The notes under the pieces were generated by a model. It ran no database searches, was not told the DNA's origin, and saw nothing but the letters and a program-made list of their open reading frames with translations. The translations under genes were made by a program, and so were the position numbers. Below are positions 23,939-34,858 of a stretch of 64,000 nt of DNA, piece after piece (within the stretch, counting starts at the first letter, position 1; each line of letters starts with the position of its first letter). Source of the DNA: Albifimbria verrucaria (lineage: Eukaryota > Ascomycota > Sordariomycetes > Hypocreales > Stachybotryaceae); the NCBI GenBank assembly GCA_020081605.1, contig JAHREC010000045.1, positions 1,674,001 to 1,738,000 on the forward strand. Direction: 5' to 3'.

Positions 23939-25103
23939 CTAGTCGTGACCAAACCCGAGGACGAACTGACAAGTGAGAAGGCTTGCGAGAACTAACTCGC
24001 GAAATAAGAAATCTGTCCCGCAACCATATCTGAATGTAACTACTCCTGATTTCTTCAAAGCAAATTTATCTTGCATGTGCACAAGAGGCTCAAAACACTC
24101 ATCGAGCATTTTCCCAGTCTTGCTCCCCGGCTGGGGCCACTCGCGTTTGACCTCGCAAAGCTCCGTCTCCAAAATGCTTTTGCCTCGCTTCCAAACAAAT
24201 TGGCGACCACCCCAAGTGAAACGTCGTGGTTCCCACTTGACATGTTTTGTGCGATCCGGCTTGTCAACAACAGGTAACCCAGAAGATGTGATGTGAGTTA
24301 GTTGCCGACCTATGCCACCATCTAGTTTGCTACCAGTGCTTTGTACTGGCGTCACAATGGTCTGTACACACGGAGATGTGAACTCGGTGGCACGAGACAG
24401 GAGGGTTTGCGAAACCTGGTAGCGACGTCGCTTGAGACCCTGGAGGACATACAGTGTCTGTCGTTCGCTAGAATCCTTGACTTTGAAGTAGAACCAACGT
24501 CCAGATGTGAATATATTTTCCGAGCTCATATACATGTGGAATTGTATCTCTGGTTCTGTTTTATCTAGCGTAGGGGTATAAAATGGTATTGAGTAAGTGG
24601 AGTCCGTATTAGCTGTGAAGATGTGTTGGATTTCCGGTGTCAGAAGGGACGGATCCTCTTTCAATCTGGTCAGAAACGACTTGATTACTTGTTTTGAATT
24701 GACCACAGTTCCTTTCGGCACACCTGCCTGCGCCTGTTCGTAAAAGGGCCTTAATGTTTTGGACAACAAAATCTCATCCAGGCTCAAACTCGTCCGCCCA
24801 TTAATGAGTGTTGTCAGACTCTCGCGTGCACTTATTGATGATGGCAGAACGACATCCAATCCATTTCTGCGACCGCTTATGATCTGCTGCAGAAGCTCCT
24901 GCGTTTGCCATGAAACTTAACCTGCTTACGTGCGATTCTTTTCCTTTCGCGGTCGAGAAAACTGGCATCATCGGCTAGCTTGTTCAATGCGGTAATGGCT
25001 TGGCCATGTTTCTCAAACGCCTCCTGGAATCTGGAATAATGTTCGGCTTCAAAGCCTGCCGGCATAGCTCGGCAACTTGAGCATCGGTTTGGTTTGCAGA
25101 CAT
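23939..25103 (-). CDS. Unrecognised fungal protein, about 388 aa
   Basis: I do not recognise this family. The likely start is the ATG at 25103-25101 (MSANQTDAQVAELC). Two single-base losses, at 25052-25054 and 24904-24906, must be allowed for to read through. The N-terminal 80 residues look helical and coiled-coil-like (RFQEAFEKHGQAITALNKLADD, then RERKRIARKQVKFHGKTQELLQQ in continuous blocks). The middle and C-terminal part is Trp/Phe-rich and beta-like (SGRWFYFKVKDSSERQTLYVL; WEPRRFTWGGRQFVWKRG). The gene ends in a hydrophobic ELVLASLLTCQFVLGF segment. No signal peptide. The hydrophobic tail could anchor it or pack a beta-barrel. No intron needed. Confidence 0.6.
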
Positions 25104-25608
25104 TGCTTCAGAATATGCAGAGTTGTGGAAACAACCCGTTTTTGAAAGTCGAAAATATGTCAATAAATAAATTCGTGGGTAAAGCTTTCTCTAGTTATAC
25201 TATCACGATTAGTGCCTCAGCTGAAACGTTCCGTATCTGCAACTATGAAAACGAGAGCCTTAATTGGCCTTGGCTCTACAAGCGGTGACATGGTTGACAG
25301 CCTCACTCTGTCTTAGCTGTTCGCGAGGACTGGGGTCTAGCTACAAATTGCTCGATCTGCCTTGTTTGGTGGGCTTGCCAAGCTATTGAACTACTAGTTA
25401 GGTATTATCCTAGCTGCTCCAAATGATCAGGGCGACCAGGGTAGTCACACTCTTAACTAATTCACCAATCGTAGGAATCACTAAAGAGCGCTTGATGTTA
25501 AATGTTCCAGATGTGGTGATATTCAATATGTATTTGCTCTAAGAGCAGGTAATATGGTCATAAAAAGAGAATCCTCAATGGTCTCAACTTGTGAAGGGTG
25601 TTTAACAC
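25104..25608. other. Intergenic, no supported gene
   Basis: About 500 bp, AT-rich. It holds the promoter of the unrecognised minus-strand gene and the 3' region of the xylanase. Confidence 0.5.
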
Positions 25609-26320
25609 TTAGCCGCTGATCGTCATGGAGCACGACCCGGCAGCATTGCCCCAGCCCTCCGTAGCCAGCACCTGGTAGTTGTGGGAACCAAGGTGCATGC
25701 CAAGCTTCTCCCAGGCGGCAAAGTGGTTGCCAGTGGACACGGTTCCGCTGCTGCGCTTCTCCTTTCGTACAGAGATGTACTGCTGGAAGGTCGTTGTGCC
25801 AACGATGGAAGGCTGGTTCACCTGGGTATGCTGGTAGATGTCGTAGTTGCCTCCGTCGGTGCTCACAGTGCCCTTAAAAGTACCGCCGGGGAAGCTAGTG
25901 TAATCCTCGTACATGTAGTACTCAACAAGAGGGTTGGTAGTCCAACCGTAAACGGCAAGGAGAACGGTACCGGCTTGAGCCTGGAAGTTACCTGAGAACT
26001 TGATGTTTCTTTTTGACTGTCAGGAATAGATTGAGAAGAAAAGTTGTGAAGGCAACTAACCTGGATGTTCCGGTCTTCCAACCCTTTCCTACAACAAAGT
26101 CTTGAGCGTTGGAGAACGTGACTGAGTAACCATTACCAGTAGGCTGGTAGTTGACGTTACCACCAGTCTTGTAGTCCTGGTTATAATCCTGGCGCCGGAC
26201 AATGTGGGTTCCATTGTTCACAATGTCGAGCTCGAAATCGGCAGCAGGCTCAGCCACAGGCGCGGCAAAGGCAAGGCCGACCATGGAGAGGGGAAGAAGA
26301 AGAGAGGAGAGTTGAACCAT
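25609..26320 (-). CDS. Secreted GH11 endo-1,4-beta-xylanase
   Basis: Hydrolyses internal beta-1,4 bonds of xylan outside the cell. It is 219 aa in two exons, 26320-26061 and 26008-25609. The 52-bp intron has a GTTAGT donor, a CTGAC branch and a less usual AAG acceptor. A signal peptide ([13 protein letters not shown]) and a short pro-region ending in RR precede the beta-jelly-roll. The catalytic nucleophile Glu lies in [17 protein letters not shown] and the acid/base Glu in [10 protein letters not shown]. The thumb and cord regions [19 protein letters not shown] and [14 protein letters not shown] are present. There is no cellulose-binding module. The frame is intact, unlike many neighbours. 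It is a typical plant-wall-degrading enzyme, usually under carbon-source control, but no regulator site was read here. Confidence 0.95.
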
Positions 26321-28860
26321 TGTGAATAATTTGTTAGGACTGATACCGATGATGTGGCTGCTGTTGGAGGCTGTAGTTAGAGGCTGGCGAACGTAGTCCA
26401 GATGACGGCGAACTCTTGCTTTTATACACCTTCCAGTGCCATTGCAACGAAGCTATTTCAACTGCCGAAGCCTCTTCCAAGCTCTTCCAAGGATCTCCTG
26501 TTCTCCATCGTGGAGACGGAAGACACGGCAAGCCCACTATGTTACGTCTACAGTGGGATAATCAAAATCCGACGATCGCTAACCTGACAATTGACGAATC
26601 TGGCTTGGCTTCCGAATTGAAGACAAGCTTCTTTGCCAAGGAGACCACAGTTCGGCAGATCAACTAGTGTATGTTTACGGATCCTTGGTGGGTCATTGTA
26701 TCGTGTCTAGACTAGTCAATGGCTTTGCGGTAAGATGCATTAACTTGGGCGGAGTTCGGCACCAGTTTCGCATTAACAGAACACCTAGATCGTGTAGCAA
26801 GCAGATTGTCCGGGTAGCTCGAAACATTGTTTCAGCCTAAATGGAATCTGGGTGACAACAGTAACCTTTTCCAGTACTTGCGCTTACCATACTTGGGGCA
26901 AATTCGTTGACCCCATTTCTAGATCACACCTTGCCCTTTGTGTGGAAAAAGACGGAGTTGGAAACACCGGTTTCTTAGTAAAACTTGCCGCTATTTCCGA
27001 TTTCCCATTGTGCTATAGCCAGGCTATTCCATAATGGCAAACATCGAGAGATAAGTCAGACCTGACAAAGATGCTCGAGTCTGGAGATGATGGTGAAACA
27101 TCTAAAGTTGCAGGAAGAAGAGTCAATAAGCTTACAAGCTGGTCATAAGCTGATATCATGCATTTCCCTTCCAAGACTTGTCAAGTGCCCCATATTAGGT
27201 GCGAGCTCAAGGGAGGTTTCTAGAATGGCTCAGTCGACTAGGTAGTGGGCTGCATTGGGCCGATTATGTTGGTATCTGTGCAAGCCTCTTCATAAGGGAA
27301 TATTGTTAGGTGATCCTCTATAGAAAATACCATGGAATCTAACATATAGACAGTTGCTCTATTGCTTGACGTAATCTTGGTCTATAGACTTCCAAGCAAT
27401 GTTTTGGAATTCCTTCACCCCTTTGAAACAGTTCCATTGAGGGAAAGAATATAGTAGTGACTTACCAGACGGGTTCCCAGTGGGATGGCCAGAATAGCTG
27501 GGGCAAAGCCAGGGACAACAGAGAGAATTGCCACTTCATTCTGAGAGCTTGTCCTTGTCAAAAACTTAGCGTGGTGTTAAGTGTGTTGTGATTTGATCTT
27601 TAAAGAGCTTGATATCGAAAAGAGATCAGACCAGTAAATCTGGCAGAGCCGGGTTTAAAATACTCACGATACGTTCTCTAGTTTCCACTACATTTTACAG
27701 AGTAGTTGAAGGCGTATGTATGTCATAGTCTTCGGGATTGCCACTATCTCCGACAATATTATTGCATAAGACAACTCAGGACTCGACCGAAAGAGCCCAT
27801 CTTGGCATTGCTGGCCTGCATAGCCTACTCCTCGGATGCTGGGAAAATCAGGACCTTTATGCTATTAGCTGAACCAGGCGTTGCTAACCCCGGTTTTGCC
27901 TGCCCTTGCCGGAGTGACCTTCGTTCGCCTGCATTCGGTGTTTTCCGCGGCCTAATCAGCGCCTGTCCACAGGCTACCTCGGTAATAATTGTATACCTCT
28001 ACTAGCCCATCATGTATCGCGGCGACGTTGCTGTCGAACTCGTGGGCTGGAACACTACCACACAGACCCACGTAACTGAGAAGGACCAGGTCCGACAATG
28101 CAGAAAGTTTGACAGAATTCATGATTGGGCAACAGATCCTGCGAATGAAGTTCCCATTGCACCCGGCAATGCGAAAGCTTGACAAGCTGTGCTAGGTTTT
28201 GAGAAGTCTCATCCAGTGGACAATATTTGAGTAACGAAAGGATTGTACCTATCTTGCTTGGTTTAAAGATATTTGAGAAGTATTAGATTATGTCATCGAG
28301 TATCTTAACTTAACCAGAGACTGCAGTGAGTATGCGATTGCTTGTAATAGTTCTGATGGCCTCCTCTAGTCCACATGTTGCCTGTGCTTCCAGAAACATG
28401 GTATATGTTTCGCCACGTGCTCAGGAAAATGAGGTTAAATAGATGATCCGCTAAGTATACAGTAAATTAATGCTTCATTTCTCTGTTTACGGGTGCAGCC
28501 TATGAAGGCATTTCTTTAGCAGCATATGGAGGGCTGGCTTAGACGTTTTCTTGCACAACAATCTGCTTCCTGTAAGAGATGCTGGCGGGTTGCTGGCCTG
28601 ACTTTCCCACGTTGCACCGCAGGGATGGTTCGAACCTGAATTAAAATGCACATATAAAACAATACATGTTAATTTTTTCTCCAATGTAATCATAGCATTT
28701 ACTCCCGCTCAAATCAATACATTCGTTTCCTCCTATTCCAACTGATATGGTCGTGCCTCTCTCCCTTTGCCTCCAAGGGGAGAGAAGAGGATGTACCATT
28801 CACTAGTCACCTCACAGGGATGCACCAAAAAGAGCAACAACCCGCAAAAGATATTGCGGA
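26321..28860. other. Gene-poor stretch
   Basis: 2.5 kb with no convincing gene. It includes the xylanase promoter (26321 onward). A minus-strand 57-aa ORF at 27952-28120 begins with a hydrophobic signal-like segment (LSDLVLLSYVGLCGSVPA) but lacks further support. Confidence 0.45.
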
Positions 28861-28949
28861 TCTCCCCAACCAGAATCGAACTAGTGACCTTTCGATGAAA
28901 TTATTCTCAATTACAGTCGAACGTGATAAACCAACTACACCATGGGGAG
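28861..28949 (-). tRNA. tRNA-Tyr(GUA) with a 14-nt intron
   Basis: On the minus strand the 7-bp acceptor stem CTCCCCA/TGGGGAG closes fully. The D arm is GTGTAGTTGGTTTATCAC. The anticodon stem TTCGA/TCGAA is interrupted by a 21-nt loop whose first bases read C-T-GTA-A, so an intron of about 14 nt follows position 37, as in nuclear tRNA-Tyr. The T arm is ACTAG-TTCGATT-CTGGT. The C1-G72 pair and discriminator A73 match eukaryotic tRNA-Tyr identity. Confidence 0.8.
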
Positions 28950-29644
28950 GCGATGGAATTCCAGCGTTCTTATAGCGGTATATATCGAGTAGTTTGAGCA
29001 CGAGCGCAGACGCCTCATCAGCCCTCAGCATCAGGGAATCTCCACCTCAATCATAATATTCAGCAAGGTGTATTGGAGAGCATGGAATTTTGAACGAGAT
29101 CTTATAAGTAGAAGTGACGGCTGTGACCCAATCAATTATATGGAATAGTGGTGCCATTTCTGGTTACTGAGTTGTGGATGCCAAAGTAGACTATGATGGG
29201 TGTTGAGGATACCAGCGTGAAGCTGAGAAAGCCAACTTTTACAAGTAGTTATTGACTTGCGATCAGTTTTCGTTTTATGGATATTTTATTGCAGAGTTTT
29301 CCATGCTACATCGCTCCAGCCTCACATACAAATTCCAACCAAACGTCTAAGTTCGTTTGCATGGCTATCACTGGCAACTGGCAGCTTCTCTCTCGCCCTA
29401 CTCCTGCACTCGCATCCTCTTAAATATCGCTCTCTTTTTCTCAAAATCACACCTAGTTCTTCATCAGAATATCGTCTAACAAGAAGAACGGTCTCGGTCC
29501 CTTGCTTTGCCTTGTTCTGTTTGCTTCGTCCACCCCATCTGGCTTGTGGTTGCCATTCACACTTGATCAAACCTTGTTAACTCTTCTCAGACTGGCAGTT
29601 CGTGTTATTCCTGTCGTCTCATCCCAAGAATTTCGTCCTTTTCA
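28950..29644. other. Intergenic and probable 5' leader
   Basis: No supported gene. From about 29330 to 29640 the plus strand is rich in CTC, TTC and TCT, typical of a fungal 5' UTR for the gene starting at 29645. Confidence 0.45.
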
Positions 29645-30779
29645 ATGATCCTAAGCAGTGCCTTTGGTAATACGCCGGCATGTTCTAACGACCACGACAT
29701 CGTACTCGACGGCGCCAGAGACATCGCATTGACGAAAGATCTTGAGCAGATGCGCACTCAAGCAACTGGCCGACAAGTCTTCCAGAAGACGTTTCTTTGG
29801 GTGTCTTTTGGATCTAGCCAAGACAGCGGACCTTCTTCCCAAAGAAAGCCAAACACGGCCACCACGATCAAGCATGATCCGAATGTAGACTGGCCTGCCA
29901 AGGCGGTCCCTGCCCAACACTCCCTGGAAGCACAGAGTTACTCCCACACATTGATGCCAAAGAATATCTAGAAGTCGGACTGATCATCGGTGATGATCTA
30001 TAGAAGTACAGGCCTATTGGGCTTTCTAGCAACAAGCGTATACAGGACGAATGGAAGAACAGGGAGTCCTTCCACGAGACCAGAGCGCCATGAGGTTTTT
30101 CATGCCCACCACGACATACATTGCCGAACAGGCAAAGTTCTATGTTGGCTGCCGTTCCATTGGAGGTCGTCTCACCCCACGGATCGTCGACGTTGCTTGC
30201 GTTTTCTTCTATCCCAAGTTCTGGCGAAACATTGACAAATCGAAGCCAATGAAGCAGTGTCTTGTGGCATTAACCTCAGCCTGCAAACATCATGCCGCCG
30301 CGAACAAGTCCTCTGCTCCAGCGAAAGGTCCAGGGCTCCTTGCTTGCAACAAGCTGGAGCTTCATCTCTGCTTTCTCTTTCTAGAGTATGTGGTGCTTAG
30401 AAGCATCAACTATGATGCCGATGCTATCAACGCTTTCATGGCGTTCGACTTTCCACTTAGTAATGAGCTTTGTTCAAGAGTTGCCAACCAGTTCAAGGTG
30501 ATTATTCTTCATTTCTATACGGATATTACACACTAACACATCACCTCATAGCTTCAAGAGTTCGACCCTGCGCTCATCAAGGCAGTTCACCGCCTACTTC
30601 GTCTGGAAAAGGAGCAGTGGGAGGACAAGGATGAATTCGCCCAGACACTGACTCCAAGCCGGCTGTGCTCATTCCTACAAAGTTGCAAGAACCTTACGCA
30701 TCCCGGAGGCCCCGAGGGACTGGGCGATTTAGAGGTTGCCATGGCCTTGAGGTTCCTCGAAACGCACTCTACGTTGTGA
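29645..30779 (+). CDS. Unrecognised fungal protein, disrupted
   Basis: I do not recognise this family. Coding character continues from the ATG at 29645 to the stop at 30777-30779. A clear 54-bp intron lies at 30498-30551 (GTGATT...CTCATAG). Readable blocks are ELLPHIDAKEYLEVGLIIGDDL (near 29940-30000), KYRPIGLSSNKRIQDEWKNRE (near 30003-30065), FFYPKFWRNIDKSKPMKQCLVALTSACKHHAAAN in consecutive segments, and LTPSRLCSFLQSCKNLTHPGG close to the end. Single-base losses near 29938 and 30088-30092 explain two shifts. An in-frame TAG at 30000-30002 is not explained by a simple homopolymer fix. It may be a real nonsense mutation, making this a pseudogene candidate. Confidence 0.45.
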
Positions 30780-31103
30780 TCTTGTACAAGCGTACACCTC
30801 TTATCGACGTGCTCCAAAGTTCATAGAGCCTTCCTATGAAGGGCCTTGGCTCCTACTGCAACGAGTGATTAAACCGCTTGTTTCTCTTGGGCAAAATGAC
30901 ATGTGCCACCGAAAATGGGGCTCCGTGCCGCGCTTGTCGACGGGAGTGTGGCAAACGGACCTAGGACGACATTGTTCGCTACGAACGCTCGCATCAGACG
31001 AGTCTCACACTAATTACTCCCACGTCGTGAGCAAAGAGGCCACTGCATCCCAATCTTGGACACGAAAAGTGAATTAGTTACATCTCTGACATCAACATCT
31101 CAA
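30780..31103. other. Intergenic
   Basis: 3' region of the preceding gene and the 5' flank of tRNA-Ser. Nothing else seen. Confidence 0.5.
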
Positions 31104-31211
31104 GACACTTTGGCCGAGTGGTTAAGGCGATGCCCTGCTACTAGCTCTTCGGAGCCACAGCGGATCAAGGCATTGGGTTCGCCCGCGCAGGTTCGAATCC
31201 TGTGAGTGTCG
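31104..31211 (+). tRNA. tRNA-Ser(GCU) with intron
   Basis: The acceptor stem GACACTT/GAGTGTC and discriminator G73 are present. The D arm is TGGCCGAGTGGTTAAGGC. The anticodon stem ATGCC/GGCAT holds the loop CT-GCT-A followed by an intron of about 27 nt. A long class II variable arm (TGGGTTCGCCC) and the T arm GCAGG-TTCGAAT-CCTGT complete the gene. These are all hallmarks of serine tRNA. Confidence 0.92.
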
Positions 31212-31490
31212 ACAGGTTTATCTTTTGTCCATCAGATCGCCTTTTTGGTGTGTGGGTATCATCCAAGAAGCAGAAGCCAGTTGGATGAAATGGCTGGCGT
31301 CCTAGGACTCCCCACCGAAGTTGACAGAGAACACTGGGGAGCTCTAAGAGGCTTTCTTTTTAATCGAGAGCATAGTAGCCAAGTGTCACTAATTTGCTAG
31401 AAAAATCACAGGATTTTATTCGTATGAATATATGGGGTTCATTATGAAAAGATTTCTGATATTCTTCTTATTTTTTTATAAAAATATTAT

Positions 31491-31602
31491 AATTTTCTTT
31501 TAATTTTCTTTTAATTTTCTTCTAATTTTCTTTTAATTTTCTTCTAATTTTCTTCTAATTTTCTTCTAATTTTCTTCTAATTTTCTTCTAATTTTCTTCT
31601 AA
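31491..31602. repeat. 11-bp minisatellite, about 10 copies
   Basis: Near-perfect tandem copies of an 11-bp unit, TTTTCTTYTAA. Early copies mostly have TTTTAA and later ones TTCTAA, suggesting stepwise spread of one variant. It lies 280 bp downstream of the tRNA-Ser in an AT-rich spacer. Confidence 0.9.
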
Positions 31603-31968
31603 TAAATGTGGTTGGATTTTCCATGAGTAACAAAGGCGAGCATTATCGCTTAGCAGAGTGACAAGCGAAGTGTCACCATTGACAGAGGGGCAGAGGAGAC
31701 GTCCATGCGGGCAGCTCTTCATGAAGAGACGAAGTCACAAGCTAGGAGAGCTTCTTTAAGAGGATCAACAGGTTTAACCGAATATGTTTGTTTTATACAA
31801 GCTATGAAATCATGTCTCCTATAGGCAAGCTAAACATTTAACCGATAAGACTACGTGCCGACACCGAAGTAAACCACCTCTGTAAAACCTCGATGCATGC
31901 AGGATATAATACCAATTCCCCAATAACCCCAGCCACTATCTCATCAACGCGTCGTTCTTGAGAATGAT
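31603..31968. other. Intergenic, aconitase 3' side
   Basis: Spacer between the minisatellite and the aconitase stop codon. It should contain the aconitase polyadenylation region. No gene. Confidence 0.5.
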
Positions 31969-34858
31969 TTATGAAGACTTCTTGGCCATGGTGTTCAGGG
32001 CGCTTCCGTTCTTGAACCACTCAATCTGGGCCTCGTTGAAGGTGTGGGACAGAGGGACCTCGAAAGCCTCACCGTCCTTGGGGTGGACGATCATGGGGAG
32101 GGGCTTGCCGACCTCGAGCTTGGTGGCAAGGATATCGACCTGTCAAGAAAGTTAGATAAAGAGTTTAGTAACGAGAGAAGCTGTTGGCACGTACCTTATC
32201 CTCAGGCTTGATCTTGTCGTAGTCCTCAGGGTTGCTGAAGGTCAGGGCAGCATGCCCTGCTTCTTCAGGTTGGTCTCGTGGATACGGGCAAAGCTGCGGG
32301 TGATGATGGCAAGACCACCGAGGTGGCGGGGCTCGAGAGCGGCGTGCTCACGAGAAGAACCCTCACCGTAGTTCCAGTCACCAATGACAACCCACTTGAT
32401 GCCCTTCTTCTTGTAGTCACGGGCGACGGCGGGGACGGCATCCCACTCGCCAGTGGTGAAGTTCTTGATCTTGTTGGCCTCGTCGTTGGCCTCGTTGATG
32501 GCACCGATCAACATGTTGTTGGAGATGTTGTCAAGGTGGCCACGGTACTTGAGCCAGGGACCGGCCATGGAGATGTGATCGGTGGTGGTCTTGCCCTTGG
32601 CCTTGATGAGGATGGGCAGGTCCTTGGCGTCCTTGCCGTCCCAGGGCTGGAAGGGAGACAGGATCTGGAGACGGTCGGAGGTGGGGAGACCTGGACGGTG
32701 ACGTTGGAGCGGTCCTCAGGAGGAGCCTGGTAGGTGTTGTTACCAGGGTCGTAGCCGCGCTCGGGCAAGCTGTTGCCGGTGGGAGCGGCGAGCTTGAACT
32801 CCTTGCCGTCCTTGTCCTTGAGGGTGTCGGTCAGGGGTTGAAGTGCAGGTTGCCGGCAATGGACAGGGCGACGACCAGGTCGGGGAGGTAACGAAGGAGT
32901 GAGTGGCAGGGTTGCCGTCGTTACGTCCAGTGAAGTTACTGAACAAAGGCGTTAGTAAGATCCCATCTATGAGCGCGATTTTTTGTCTACTCACCGGTTG
33001 TAGGAGGAGAGGATAGAGTTAGCCTCGCCCTTCTTGACGTCGCGACGATCCCACTGACCAATGCAGGGACCGCAAGCGTTGGCAAGAACGACACCGCCGA
33101 ACTCCTCGAAGGTCTGGAGCTGGCCATCACGGGCAATGGTAGCACGAATCTGCTCAGAGCCGGGGGTGACAATGAAGGCAGACTTGGCCTTGATGCCGTG
33201 GTTGAGGGCATCACGGGCGATGGAGGCAGCACGGGACATATCCTCGTATGAGGAGTTGGTGCAAGAGCCGATCAGACCGGCCTTGAGCTCCTCAGGCCAG
33301 TTGTTGTCCTTGACAGCCTGGCTGAACTTGGAGATGGGGGTTCCCAGATCGGGGGTGAAGGGACCGTTGATGTGGGGCTCAAGCTCAGTCAGGTTGATCT
33401 CAATGAGCTGGTCGTACTCGGCACCCTTATCCTCACGCAGCTCAGCAGCGTAGGAACGAGCGTAGTCACCGATGTCCTTACGCTTGGTAGCGGCAAGGTA
33501 GTCGTACATGCGGTCGTTGAAGGGGAAGACGGAGGTGGTGGCACCAATCTCAGCTGTGCAGAAGCTTTGTTAGCAAGGCTCAAGAGTTGCAGGATCAGGT
33601 GAGGACTTATCCCATGTTGCAAATGGTACCCATGCCAGTGGCAGACAGGGTCTCGGTACCAGGACCGTGGTACTCAACGATAGCGCCAGTACCACCCTTG
33701 ACAGTCAGGATATCGGCAACCTTCAGGATGATGTCTAGCAGATCATGTTAGTGTCGTTCTTGTGGTTGTGGAGGAGCTAGAACAAAAAGCGAATTTTCAC
33801 GGATAAATGTGGTAGGTTCAACGGAGAGAATTCGTTGAAAAAGGAAGGTGGTGAAAGCAGTAAAACAGATCAAGGCAATACTTGATGGCAGGGAGGAAAA
33901 CGTACCCTTAGGAGAAGTCCAGCCAGACATCTGGCCAGTAAGCTTGACACCAATGACCTTGGGGGCCTTGAGCTCCCAGGGAGGTTGGCCATGACATCGA
34001 CGGCATCAGCACCACCGACACCGATGGCGCACATACCGAGACCACCACCGTTGGGGGTGTGGAGTCAGTGCCGATGAGGAGACCACCGGGAAAGCGTAGT
34101 TCTCAAGCAGAATCTGGTGGATGATACCAGAGCCGGGGCGCCAGAAACCAATGTTGTACTTGGCACAGGCAGTGGAGAGGAAGTCGTAGACCTCCTTGTT
34201 GATGTCAATGGCGCGGGCAAGATCCTTCTCGCCACCAACCTGGGCCTCAATCAAGTGGTCGCAGTGGACGGTGGTGGGGTTGGCAACGGACTCCATGCCA
34301 GCGGACATGAACTGGAGGATGGCCATCTGGGCAGTGGCATCCTGGCAAGCAACGCGGTCAGGGCGCAGCTTGAGGTAGGACTTGCCACGCTCGAGCTCCT
34401 GGCCGTGAGGATCATCCAAATGGGAGTAGACGATCTTCTCGGCGTAGGTCAGGGACGGTTGAGACGGCTGCGGACGATGGCCAGGTTCTCGGACATCTTC
34501 TTGTAGTTGATGAAGTTGTTCTCCTCCCAGTTGTTCTGGCGGACCTGTGTGAAGAAAGCGTTGTCAGCACATGATGGTTCTGGAGGCATCACAAATGTGC
34601 GCTGGCCCGTGGCTCCCGCGGGAACGAGGCCAGAGAGCTCGCGACGCGGCGGCCGCGGTCGAGGACCACAGACGCAACGCGCGCGAGGGGACGCAGCGGC
34701 AGCAGCGTTGGCGATGGTGCCGATGATGACGAGGGAGAGCTTACCTTGCGGTCAAGAGGAGAGTCAGAGACGGTGGCCATGCGACGGAGGCCAGAGGCGG
34801 CACCGCCGAGGGTTCGGCACCGGGCAGCATTGCCCAGAACCTGTCTGGTAGCAAGCAT
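31969..34858 (-). CDS. ACO1: Aconitate hydratase, mitochondrial
   Basis: TCA-cycle [4Fe-4S] enzyme interconverting citrate and isocitrate. Six exons: 34858-34745, 34544-33906, 33734-33612 (approximate), 33553-32995, 32938-32195 and 32139-31969. Exon 1 encodes a mitochondrial presequence ([19 protein letters not shown]). Signatures include [21 protein letters not shown], the cluster ligands in [15 protein letters not shown] and [13 protein letters not shown], and [20 protein letters not shown] in the swivel domain. The frame breaks eight times, always one C/G short: 34452-34454, 34088-34090, 34061-34062, 33979-33981, 32882-32885, 32834-32837, 32683-32686 and 32245-32247. The donor of intron 3 (about 33611) reads GGATAAG instead of GTxxxx, again as if a base were missing. 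This enzyme is essential for respiration, so these are almost certainly sequence errors. Confidence 0.95.

Noticed and set aside
27952..28185. Short minus-strand ORF with a signal-like hydrophobic stretch
   Set aside because: Only about 57 residues from the nearest good ATG, no Cys pattern and no intron support. Kept as a note only.
28600..28650. GGTTCGAACC B-box-like word
   Set aside because: The word is a palindrome and no arms pair around it.
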